This document shows, one piece after another, positions 1 to 5,433 of a stretch of DNA of 9,573 nt; within the stretch, counting starts at the first letter, position 1, and every line of letters begins with the position of its first letter. Position numbers and translations under genes: made by a program. This DNA is from an uncultured Clostridium sp. (GTDB lineage: Bacteria > Bacillota > Clostridia > Lachnospirales > Lachnospiraceae), in assembly GCA_958442925.1 (NCBI GenBank), contig CAUCIO010000081.1, positions 1-9,573 on the forward strand. Direction: 5' to 3'. The notes under the pieces are model-generated. The model was not told the origin of the DNA, did not search any database, and saw only the letters and a program-made list of their open reading frames with translations.

Positions 1-4
1 GGGA

Positions 5-2380
5 ATGATTATGGAGAAACCAGTAAATGCCGAACAGAGTGACAGACTGCCTGATTTCGGAAAAACTGTGTGTGAACACAGGGAAGAACATTTAAGAAAA
101 CAGGGTTTTGTCACACGTCCAACCATAAAAAAGGATGCTATGGCTCTTGTGACAGGACGCCCTGTTTATACAGATGATCTGGCTCCTGCGGACTGTCTGA
201 CGGTGAAGGTGCTGAGAAGTCCCCATGCCCATGCCCTGGTTAAGGAAATCCATACAGAACAGGCGAAAAAGGTGCCGGGAGTTGTGTGTATTCTGACGTG
301 GGAAGATTCTCCGCAGTTTCGCTTTACCCAGGCGGGGCAGACTTATCCGGAACCCAGTCCTTATGACAGATATATTATCGACAGGAGAGTCCGGTTTGTG
401 GGAGATGTGGCTGCCATTGTAGCTGCTGAGACAGAAGCAGCGGCAGATAAGGCACTGAAGCTCATTAAAGTGGAATACGAAGTGCTGACTCCGGTGCTGG
501 ATTTTCGGACTGCTAAGGACAACTCTGTGCTGGTGCATCCGGAGGAGGACTGGAAAGCGCTTTGTCCGGTAGGGGCGGACAATAAGAGAAATCTCTGTGC
601 CAGCGGCAGCGAGGAAGAAGGGGATGTGGAGGGGACTTTTGCCCGCTGCGATCTGGTGCTTGAAAGAACCTATCACACAAAGGCTAATAATCAGACGATG
701 ATGGAAACATTTAGAAGCTATACCTGTCTGGACGCCTACGGGAGGCTGAATGTAGTTTCATCCACCCAGATCCCCTTCCACATCAGAAGAATTCTGGCGA
801 ATGCCCTGGGATTGGAAAAGTCTGAGATCAGGGTGGTAAAGCCCAGAATTGGAGGCGGGTTCGGAGCCAAGCAGACTGGTGTTTCTGAGATTTATCCGGC
901 CCTTGTCACCATGAAGACAGGACGCCCGGCCAGGATGGTATATTCCCGGTATGAGTCCATGATAGCCGCGTCTCCCCGCCATGAGATGGAGATCCGGGTG
1001 AAGATGGGCCTGTCTAAAGATGGAATTGTCAGGGCTGTGGACGTTTATACACTTTCCAATACAGGAGCATATGGAGAGCACGGTCCTACAACCGTAGGGC
1101 TGTCAGGACACAAGTCCATTCCTATCTATACGCCGGAGGCGTTTCGCTTTGCCTATGATGTGGTTTACACGAACTATCAGTCTTCCGGAGCTTACCGGGG
1201 ATACGGGGCTACTCAGGGGCTTTTTGCTGTGGAATCTGCCTTAAACGAGGCAGCCGACATGCTGGGAATCGATCCGCTTACTATCCGCAGAAGAAATTTT
1301 CTGAAGGAAGGCCAGATTATGCCGGCCTACTACCATGAGCTGCTGGAGAGCTGCCATGTAGAGGAGTGTATGGATCGGGCAGCCAGGATGATGAACTGGG
1401 ACGCAAAATTCCCCAGACGTGATATGGGAAATGGAAAGGTCCGGGGAGTGGGAGTCGGCATTTCCATGCAGGGATCTGGTATTTCCGGAGTGGATGTGGG
1501 AACGGTATCCATCCGTCTGGCAGACAGCGGCCATTACAATATGATGATCGGCGCGACGGATATGGGAACTGGCTGCGATACGATTTTAGCTCAGATTGCA
1601 GCAGACTGCCTGGAATGCCACGTGGATCAGATAGTGGTTTCCGGCGTAGATACGGACAGTTCCCCATACGACTCAGGCTCCTATGCCTCCAGTACTACCT
1701 ACATCACAGGTATGGCAGCTATTCAGGCCTGCGGACAGCTGAGAGAAAAGATTGTGAAGAAGGGAGCAGAGATGCTCGGCGCAGATCCGGAGCAGACGGA
1801 CTTTGACGGCGCGTTTGTCTATGTGCTGGGGGAGGAGGAAAGAAGAGTTTCCCTGGCTGACATTTCCACCAGGAGTATGTGCGGAAACAATATGGCCCTG
1901 GAGGCCTCAGCGGCCCATTCGTCTCCTAAATCTCCGCCTCCTTTTATGTGCGGAATGGCAGAGGTGGAGGTCGATCTGGCTACAGGACAGATCGAGGTAG
2001 TCAATTATAAAGCGGCAGTGGACTGCGGAACTGTAGTCAATCCTTCTCTTGCCAGAGTGCAGGCAGAGGGAGGTATTGTTCAGGGAATTGGAATGACACT
2101 TTACGAGGATATCAATTATACAGAGACGGGACGTCTGAAGGAGAATTCCTTTATGCAGTATAAGATTCCGTCCAGACTGGAAATTCCGGATCTGCAGGTG
2201 GAGTTTGAATCCAGCTATGAGCCGACAGGCCCCTTCGGCGCCAAATCTATCGGAGAGGTGGTTATCAATACGCCTGCGCCAGCCATTGCCCAGGCAGTGT
2301 ATAACGCCACAGGCCTTCGCTTCAGGGAACTTCCGATTACTCCTGAGAAGATTATCAGAGGACTGGGAAAGCTGGGATGA
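5..2380 (+). CDS. Molybdenum hydroxylase large subunit (xanthine dehydrogenase family, molybdopterin-binding)
   Basis: This is the catalytic subunit of a xanthine oxidase-family enzyme, which hydroxylates a purine, N-heterocycle or aldehyde at a Mo-molybdopterin centre. Its 791 aa fit the family's usual 750-800. Seen (numbering from the ATG at 5): the N-terminal hammerhead domain with KVLRSPHAHA and FVGDVAAIVA; a glycine-rich cofactor loop GGGFGAK at about 283-289; GAYRGYGATQ at 395-404, matching the family's AFRGFGxPQ; GATDMGTGCDT at 516-526; and C-terminal GPFGAKSIGE at 742-751, where E751 is the expected catalytic glutamate. No 2Fe-2S or FAD domain is present, so separate subunits are expected, probably upstream outside the window. 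GGGA at 1-4 is well spaced for a start at ATG 11, so the protein may be 789 aa. The TGA at 6-8 could be the stop of an overlapping upstream gene. The stop overlaps the next gene by 4 nt. The family is certain; the substrate cannot be read from sequence. Confidence 0.93.
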   Translation: MIMEKPVNAEQSDRLPDFGKTVCEHREEHLRKQGFVTRPTIKKDAMALVTGRPVYTDDLAPADCLTVKVLRSPHAHALVKEIHTEQAKKVPGVVCILTWEDSPQFRFTQAGQTYPEPSPYDRYIIDRRVRFVGDVAAIVAAETEAAADKALKLIKVEYEVLTPVLDFRTAKDNSVLVHPEEDWKALCPVGADNKRNLCASGSEEEGDVEGTFARCDLVLERTYHTKANNQTMMETFRSYTCLDAYGRLNVVSSTQIPFHIRRILANALGLEKSEIRVVKPRIGGGFGAKQTGVSEIYPALVTMKTGRPARMVYSRYESMIAASPRHEMEIRVKMGLSKDGIVRAVDVYTLSNTGAYGEHGPTTVGLSGHKSIPIYTPEAFRFAYDVVYTNYQSSGAYRGYGATQGLFAVESALNEAADMLGIDPLTIRRRNFLKEGQIMPAYYHELLESCHVEECMDRAARMMNWDAKFPRRDMGNGKVRGVGVGISMQGSGISGVDVGTVSIRLADSGHYNMMIGATDMGTGCDTILAQIAADCLECHVDQIVVSGVDTDSSPYDSGSYASSTTYITGMAAIQACGQLREKIVKKGAEMLGADPEQTDFDGAFVYVLGEEERRVSLADISTRSMCGNNMALEASAAHSSPKSPPPFMCGMAEVEVDLATGQIEVVNYKAAVDCGTVVNPSLARVQAEGGIVQGIGMTLYEDINYTETGRLKENSFMQYKIPSRLEIPDLQVEFESSYEPTGPFGAKSIGEVVINTPAPAIAQAVYNATGLRFRELPITPEKIIRGLGKLG

Positions 2381-2961
2381 TTTACTATATTCTTCTGGCT
2401 TCCGGACTGTCCAGACGGTTTCGGGGAGAAAATAAACTGTTTTATCAGGTGGAGGGCCTGCCGATGTATCGGCGGGCCCTGTCCTGTGCCTGCCGTGTAA
2501 GAGAAGAACTGAAGGCAGAAAGAGAATGGGACGTGCAGATTCTTGTGGTTACTGCCTATGAAGAGATTGCCATGGAGGCTGAAAAGGCCTCTGCGATCTC
2601 TATTATAAATGAAGATCCAGAGGCAGGAATTTCCCGCTCTGTACGGCTGGGAGTCCAGGCAGCGGCCCCAGGGGAAGAGGACTGGCTGTTATTTTCTGTC
2701 TGTGATCAGCCCTGGATGAAGGCAGGGGAGACGAAGGATATGGTGATTCAGACTCTCTGTTCCGGAAAGGGAATCGGAGCTCTGTCCTATGGAGGGGAGC
2801 CAGGAAACCCTGTTTTGTTTCGAGGCAGTTACTATCAGGAGCTATGCGAGCTTCGAGGAGACCGGGGCGGCAAATCTGTACTGAAAAACCATCTGAAGGA
2901 TGTGATTCTGACAGAGGTGTCAGAATCCAGGACGCTTACTGATGTGGATGAGAGGCCTTAA
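2377..2961 (+). CDS. MocA-like molybdenum cofactor nucleotidyltransferase (MobA/MocA family NTP transferase)
   Basis: The 194-aa protein is a small Rossmann-type nucleotidyltransferase that would attach a nucleotide (CMP if it is a true MocA) to molybdopterin, making the dinucleotide cofactor used by xanthine dehydrogenase-type enzymes. Seen: the N-terminal NTP-binding loop LASGLSRRFRGENK at 7-20 (family pattern LAAGxSxRxGxxK), NEDPEAGISRSVRLG at 78-92, the metal-binding CDQP at 109-112, GNPVLF at 143-148, GDRGGK at 161-166 and a C-terminal DVDE. Its ATG overlaps the stop of the molybdenum hydroxylase gene (ATGA), so the two are almost certainly translationally coupled, which supports a dedicated cofactor-maturation role. 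There is only a weak GGGA-type ribosome site inside the upstream gene. Related YgfJ proteins occur in selenium-dependent molybdenum hydroxylase clusters, so that sub-role is possible. CTP versus GTP preference is inference. Confidence 0.87.
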   Translation: MIYYILLASGLSRRFRGENKLFYQVEGLPMYRRALSCACRVREELKAEREWDVQILVVTAYEEIAMEAEKASAISIINEDPEAGISRSVRLGVQAAAPGEEDWLLFSVCDQPWMKAGETKDMVIQTLCSGKGIGALSYGGEPGNPVLFRGSYYQELCELRGDRGGKSVLKNHLKDVILTEVSESRTLTDVDERP

Positions 2962-3015
2962 GACAGTCTGCCTTCTGATACAGCATGTCCTCTCTGTTTC
3001 ATCTTAAAGGCCTTT
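2951..3015. repeat. Imperfect inverted repeat across the convergent gene ends (possible bidirectional terminator)
   Basis: The left arm AGAGGCCTTAAGA (2951-2963, with one more A/T pair at the base) can pair with TCTTAAAGGCCTTT (3002-3015), with one bulged A and one G-T pair. The loop is about 38 nt. The TAA stops of the MocA-like gene (2959-2961) and of the CYTH gene (3004-3006, minus strand) both lie in the arms. The position between convergent genes suits a shared terminator. The long loop and lack of a clear T-tract make this weak. Confidence 0.35.
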
Positions 3016-3477
3016 CATAGCCAGAACACTGTTCTGATATTCACCGGTAAAGGTAACTTCTCTTCCAAACCAGGAAGGGGGGATAAACTGATTTGCTGCT
3101 TCTTCTGATTCAAATTCTACCTCTGCCAGAATCAGCCCCTGGTAGGCTCCCTCAAATACGTCCAGTTCAACAGTCAGGCTGGAATCTGGAATCCCAGCAT
3201 CCTCTGCAGGAATTAAATACCGCTTTTTTGTGAGCACAAGGCCGTCCGCTTTTTTCAGAAGATGGGCATAGGACTGGGCGTTTAAGGGCAGGTTGTACTC
3301 TTCTCTTGCCATCTTTCCGCGGGATTTATAAGTGAGATAAAAGGAATCGTCCTGTCTGCGTACCCGCACTACTGGATCCACGGAGAGATAGGCCTGTTCA
3401 ATCTGCAGGACCGGATAGGAAAGACAGTTTTTTGGCATTTCTTCAGCTTCAATGAGATACTTTCGTTCAATTTCCAT
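3004..3477 (-). CDS. CYTH-domain protein (triphosphate tunnel metalloenzyme family)
   Basis: The 157-aa protein has the size of the short bacterial CYTH/TTM enzymes, which fold into a beta-barrel tunnel and act on triphosphate substrates such as inorganic tripolyphosphate using a divalent metal. Seen: the diagnostic ExExK motif at 2-6 (EIERK), the arginine-rich strand VRVRRQDDSFYLTYKSRG at about 37-54, acidic REEYNLPL at 58-65, basic TKKRYLIP at 83-90, ELDVFEG at 104-110, and LAEVEFESEEAA at 117-128 with the expected metal-binding glutamates. All the alternating charged residues expected of an active tunnel appear present. AAGGAG (3487-3492, minus strand) lies 9 nt before the ATG. A minus-strand extended -10 at 3521-3529 probably drives it as a single gene. 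It is divergent from DUF975 and convergent with the MocA-like gene. Tripolyphosphatase, adenylate cyclase or thiamine triphosphatase activity cannot be separated from sequence. Confidence 0.92.
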   Translation of the reverse strand: MEIERKYLIEAEEMPKNCLSYPVLQIEQAYLSVDPVVRVRRQDDSFYLTYKSRGKMAREEYNLPLNAQSYAHLLKKADGLVLTKKRYLIPAEDAGIPDSSLTVELDVFEGAYQGLILAEVEFESEEAANQFIPPSWFGREVTFTGEYQNSVLAMKGL

Positions 3478-3520
3478 GTGTTTATGCTCCTTTCATCTGC
3501 CTAAACTGGCATGATATCAT

Positions 3521-3529
3521 ATTATACCA
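3521..3529 (-). promoter_or_regulatory. Extended -10 promoter for the CYTH gene
   Basis: The minus strand reads TGGTATAAT, a perfect extended -10 (TG-N-TATAAT). No good -35 hexamer is visible at 16-18 bp, which an extended -10 can tolerate. Transcription would start near 3514 and leave a leader of about 37 nt before the ATG, with the Shine-Dalgarno site inside it. The perfect 10-bp palindrome ATGATATCAT (3511-3520) lies right at the predicted start and could be an operator or chance. Confidence 0.65.
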
Positions 3530-3580
3530 CAGGTATCTCCTGTACTCAGCACTCGATCAGTAGATATTCTGAAAAAAGAA

Positions 3581-3598
3581 TGGTATAATATCGGCAGA
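3581..3598 (+). repeat. 18-bp direct repeat, copy 1, with an extended -10 motif
   Basis: The sequence TGGTATAATATCGGCAGA is identical to copy 2 at 3819-3836, 238 bp downstream. Its first nine bases are a perfect extended -10 (TG-G-TATAAT), so it may be an upstream promoter for the DUF975 gene. Transcripts from here would carry about 280 nt of hairpin-rich leader. No clear -35 is seen. Confidence 0.7.
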
Positions 3599-3607
3599 TA
3601 TTATACC
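3582..3607. repeat. Perfect 11-bp inverted repeat with 4-nt loop over a -10 motif
   Basis: GGTATAATATC (3582-3592), loop GGCA, then GATATTATACC (3597-3607) form a perfect palindrome. The left arm holds the plus-strand TATAAT. The right arm holds a minus-strand GGTATAAT facing the CYTH gene, though without the TG of an extended -10. It may act as a bidirectional promoter, an operator, or one end of a mobile palindromic element. Confidence 0.75.
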
Positions 3608-3653
3608 GCGCCGGTTTGAGCGAGCGAAGCGGTTACCAATTCAAACCGTGCGC
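3608..3653. repeat. Inverted repeat with GCGC-CGGTTTGA arms
   Basis: GCGC plus CGGTTTGA (3608-3619) pairs with TCAAACCG plus GCGC (3641-3653), with a single bulged T at 3649. This gives a 12-bp stem around a 21-nt loop containing GCGAGCGAAGC. It directly abuts the preceding AT-rich palindrome, so the two could stack in RNA or form adjacent cruciforms. Confidence 0.65.
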
Positions 3654-3667
3654 ATCCGCCGGAGGCT

Positions 3668-3688
3668 CATATCCGCAGATCGGATATG
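3668..3688. repeat. Perfect 8-bp inverted repeat with 5-nt loop
   Basis: CATATCCG (3668-3675), loop CAGAT, then CGGATATG (3681-3688). The right arm runs into the middle TGGTATAAT motif at 3687-3695, so it sits where an operator or the upstream edge of a -10 would be. Confidence 0.65.
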
Positions 3689-3695
3689 GTATAAT
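3687..3695 (+). promoter_or_regulatory. Middle extended -10 motif
   Basis: TGGTATAAT is a perfect extended -10, lying between the two copies of the 18-bp repeat but diverging from them after TGGTATAATA. No -35 is evident. It could be a functional promoter toward DUF975 or just part of the repeat architecture. The flanking ATATGGTA (3684-3691) can also pair with TACCATAT at 3762-3769, an alternative to the hairpin at 3762-3823. Confidence 0.4.
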
Positions 3696-3730
3696 AACTC
3701 CAAAATGCAGCTGTGCTGCGCACATCTGCC

Positions 3731-3745
3731 GCTGCCTTTGGCAGC
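3731..3745 (+). repeat. Small GC hairpins in the intergenic mosaic
   Basis: GCTGCC-TTT-GGCAGC at 3731-3745 is a perfect 6-bp hairpin. Just upstream, GCAGC-TGT-GCTGC (3707-3719) and the overlapping TGTGC-TGC-GCACA (3712-3724) are mutually exclusive small hairpins. The sequence after the first hairpin is TAAAATATTTTG, not a real T-tract, so I do not call it a terminator. Confidence 0.55.
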
Positions 3746-3761
3746 TAAAATATTTTGTCGT

Positions 3762-3823
3762 TACCATATCAGGTGAAAACAAATGTCTGCTTCGCAGCCG
3801 CTTGTTTTTCTGCTGATATGGTA
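3762..3823. repeat. Long nested hairpin ending in the DUF975 promoter
   Basis: TACCATATCAG (3762-3772) is the exact reverse complement of CTGATATGGTA (3813-3823). Inside, GAAAACAA (3775-3782) pairs with TTGTTTTTC (3802-3810, one bulged T), and at the tip CTGC-TTC-GCAG (3787-3797) forms a small hairpin. The whole 62-nt unit can fold into one long rod. Its 3' arm contains the start of the downstream -10 motif, so DNA or RNA structure here overlaps promoter DNA. Confidence 0.7.
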
Positions 3824-3836
3824 TAATATCGGCAGA
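3819..3836 (+). promoter_or_regulatory. 18-bp repeat copy 2: proximal promoter for DUF975
   Basis: TGGTATAATATCGGCAGA, identical to 3581-3598, starts with a perfect extended -10 (TATAAT at 3822-3827). The predicted start near 3834 gives a leader of about 43 nt containing AGGAGG at 3864-3869, 7 nt before the ATG at 3877. This is the best-placed promoter for the DUF975 gene and probably for the DJ-1-like gene behind it. Confidence 0.65.
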
Positions 3837-3876
3837 ACAAAAGATATACCACGTAGGAAACAGAGGAGGAAAACGT

Positions 3877-4665
3877 ATGTGGTCAATCAGCGAGGTGAAA
3901 AAGAGGGGCTGGAGGCAGATAGGGATGTACTACTGGCCGGCTTTTCTTCTGCTTATTTTATTGGGCATAGCCGCCCGATATGAAAATTCCATGAATGTCC
4001 ATATGGAACGGGCTGTTTATGGGATCGTCCAGGGAGGGCTGGTACATGGCCTGCTCCATGGGGGATTTATGCACGGCTTCGAGCTGCCGGATATTGGATA
4101 TATGGCAGAGAGCTTTTTATATAGAATTCTGGCCCTGTCGGGAATTGTGGGAATCGGAATCAGAATATTTATTGTCAATCCCATGGAGGTGGGCTGCAAA
4201 CGCTTTTTCATGGAGAGCAGGGAACTGAACCGCTCAGCCGGAATCGATAGGCTTCTCTTTGCATTTATATCGGGAAACTACCTGAATGTGGTAAAAATCA
4301 TGTTTTTAAGGGATTTGTTTACTGCTCTTTGGAGTCTGCTTTTCATTGTGCCGGGTATTGTCAAGAGCTATGAGTACGCGATGATTCCGTATATCTTATC
4401 AGAAAATCCGGAGGCCGATCAGAGAGAGGTGTTTGCCGCCACTAAGGAGATGATGCAGGGGAATAAAATCCAGCTGTTTGTATTCTACCTTTCCTTTATC
4501 GGATGGGTTCTTCTGGGCACTCTGTTCTTTGGTATCGGTATGCTGTTTGTCAATCCCTATATCCGGGCAGCGGAGGCAGAGATCTACAGCGAACTCAGGA
4601 GACACACAGTGATGTATTTAAAAGGCTTTCATGAATCAGATTCCATGGAAGCAGACGCCTGGTAG
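3877..4665 (+). CDS. DUF975 family integral membrane protein
   Basis: The 262-aa membrane protein belongs to DUF975, a family of unknown function widespread in Clostridia. The signature is the C-terminal half: IVPGIVKSYEYAMIPYIL (157-174), a helix with EVFAATKEMMQGNK (184-197), then FIGWVLLGTLFFGIGMLFVNPY (207-228) and a short cytoplasmic-type tail. Hydrophobic segments lie at about 17-33, 82-101, 140-162 and 198-227. There is no signal peptide apart from the first membrane segment. The loop at about 50-70 is unusually rich in glycine and histidine (HG at 57-58, 61-62 and 66-67). The start is fixed by AGGAGG 7 nt upstream. The gene follows the palindromic promoter region and is probably co-transcribed with the DJ-1-like gene 54 nt downstream. 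The family call is firm. I do not assign a function. Confidence 0.9.
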   Translation: MWSISEVKKRGWRQIGMYYWPAFLLLILLGIAARYENSMNVHMERAVYGIVQGGLVHGLLHGGFMHGFELPDIGYMAESFLYRILALSGIVGIGIRIFIVNPMEVGCKRFFMESRELNRSAGIDRLLFAFISGNYLNVVKIMFLRDLFTALWSLLFIVPGIVKSYEYAMIPYILSENPEADQREVFAATKEMMQGNKIQLFVFYLSFIGWVLLGTLFFGIGMLFVNPYIRAAEAEIYSELRRHTVMYLKGFHESDSMEADAW

Positions 4666-4719
4666 AAGACAGGCATGATTAAGAAAGACTTATAAGCAGA
4701 ACGAACAGGAGGAAATGTA

Positions 4720-5274
4720 ATGGCAGAAGTATATGCATTTTTAGCAGATGGTCTTGAAGAGGTAGAGTGCCTGGCAGCAGTGGATGTGTTGATCCGGGGC
4801 GGAGTTTCAGTGAAACTGATTTCCATCTCAGATAAGAGAGAGGTAACAGGAACCCACGGTTTTCGGATTACAGCTGACGCAGTTCTTGACGAGGTGGATT
4901 TAGGTAGGGCCGACGCATATTTTCTTCCAGGCGGTATGCCGGGAACCACTCATTTGAGAAATTGTGAGAAGCTGTGCAGCGCCCTTGTAAAGGCGGCAGG
5001 AGAGGGAAAGCGGCTGGCAGCCATCTGTGCAGCTCCCAGTGTGCTCGGCGAGCTGGGCCTTTTAGATGGAAAGAAGGCTACCTGCTATCCAGGCTTTGAG
5101 GACAGCCTGAAGGGCGCGTCCCATACGTCTCAGGGAGTTGTGACAGACGGCAGGGTGACGACAGCCAGAGGTCTGGGTTATGCGCTGGATTTGGGAATTG
5201 AACTTTTAGGCCTTCTTACATCCAGGGAGAATGGGGAGGCAGTGAAAGCCGCCATTCAGTATGACCAGAATTAA
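4720..5274 (+). CDS. DJ-1/PfpI family protein (YajL/DJ-1-like)
   Basis: This 184-aa soluble cytoplasmic protein matches DJ-1/YajL in size and motifs. Seen: N-terminal FLADGLEEVE, where E16 is equivalent to the conserved DJ-1 glutamate beside the reactive cysteine; LPGGMPGTTHLR at 69-80; the nucleophile elbow AAICAAP at 100-106 with C103; CYPGFED at 122-128; and C-terminal TARGLGYALDLGIELL. Family members are redox-sensing or protective proteins. Deglycase, glyoxalase and chaperone activities have been claimed and are debated, so none is assigned here. It lacks the HxxxC-H arrangement expected of PfpI proteases. AGGAGG at 4707-4712 lies 7 nt before the ATG. No separate promoter is evident, so it probably forms an operon with the DUF975 gene. 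Confidence 0.92.
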   Translation: MAEVYAFLADGLEEVECLAAVDVLIRGGVSVKLISISDKREVTGTHGFRITADAVLDEVDLGRADAYFLPGGMPGTTHLRNCEKLCSALVKAAGEGKRLAAICAAPSVLGELGLLDGKKATCYPGFEDSLKGASHTSQGVVTDGRVTTARGLGYALDLGIELLGLLTSRENGEAVKAAIQYDQN

Positions 5275-5304
5275 AGCTGAAAAATTAAAAAAACCAGGGA
5301 AAAT

Positions 5305-5339
5305 AGCAGAAAATCTCGTGAAAAGCCGTATTTTCTGCT
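5305..5339. repeat. Perfect 10-bp inverted repeat between the DJ-1-like gene and tig
   Basis: AGCAGAAAAT (5305-5314) is the exact reverse complement of ATTTTCTGCT (5330-5339), with a 15-nt loop. No T-tract follows on the plus strand, so it is a poor terminator for the DJ-1-like transcript. On the minus strand it is followed by T-rich sequence, but no minus-strand gene needs it. It lies just upstream of the tig promoter and may be an operator-like or weak termination structure. Confidence 0.45.
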
Positions 5340-5358
5340 GGCGTTTACGTAATACATA

Positions 5359-5367
5359 TGATATAAT
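5359..5367 (+). promoter_or_regulatory. Extended -10 promoter of tig
   Basis: TGATATAAT is a perfect extended -10 (TG-A-TATAAT). No good -35 is visible 16-18 bp upstream. A start near 5374 gives a leader of about 60 nt with AAAGGAGG at 5416-5423. It probably also drives clpP and clpX, as no better promoter is visible before them. I found no inverted CIRCE repeat and no tandem CtsR heptads nearby, so heat-shock control is not evident. Confidence 0.65.
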
Positions 5368-5433
5368 GCTATCTTGAAGTGTAACGCCCAGATGATACGG
5401 CGGTTCACATATATTAAAGGAGGAACCCTTACA

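Larger units (their letters stand above)
3478..3876. other. 399-nt non-coding region with a palindromic, promoter-rich repeat mosaic
   Basis: This stretch between the divergent CYTH and DUF975 genes holds no convincing gene. Left to right it contains: the CYTH ribosome site and promoter; a plain stretch 3530-3580; an 18-bp direct repeat unit at 3581; palindromes at 3582-3607, 3608-3653 and 3668-3688; another promoter-like motif at 3687; two small GC hairpins at 3707-3719 and 3731-3745; a long nested hairpin at 3762-3823; the second 18-bp repeat unit at 3819; and the DUF975 ribosome site AGGAGG at 3864-3869. The short GC-rich hairpins, GCGAAGC-type words and dense palindromes resemble the REP/BOX-like dispersed repeats of many bacteria. 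Whether this one is dispersed in its genome is not visible here. Confidence 0.7.

Noticed and set aside
92..2004. Long antisense and alternate-frame reading frames over the molybdenum hydroxylase gene
   Set aside because: They overlap a clearly conserved protein on the other strand or frame, lack ribosome sites and show no family motifs.
3546..3554. CIRCE-like half site (AGCACTC) upstream of DUF975
   Set aside because: The matching inverted half is absent at the required 9-bp spacing, and neither neighbour is a heat-shock gene.
3616..3983. Two 66-codon reading frames (3616-3816 and 3783-3983) in and beside the intergenic region
   Set aside because: They run through palindromes and promoter motifs, have poor start context and no recognisable protein pattern. 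The second also overlaps the start of DUF975 in another frame.
5374..5433. 20-residue N-terminal extension of trigger factor from a TTG
   Set aside because: It begins at the predicted transcription start, has no ribosome site, and would place the strong AAAGGAGG inside the gene. 428 aa from 5434 is the normal size.
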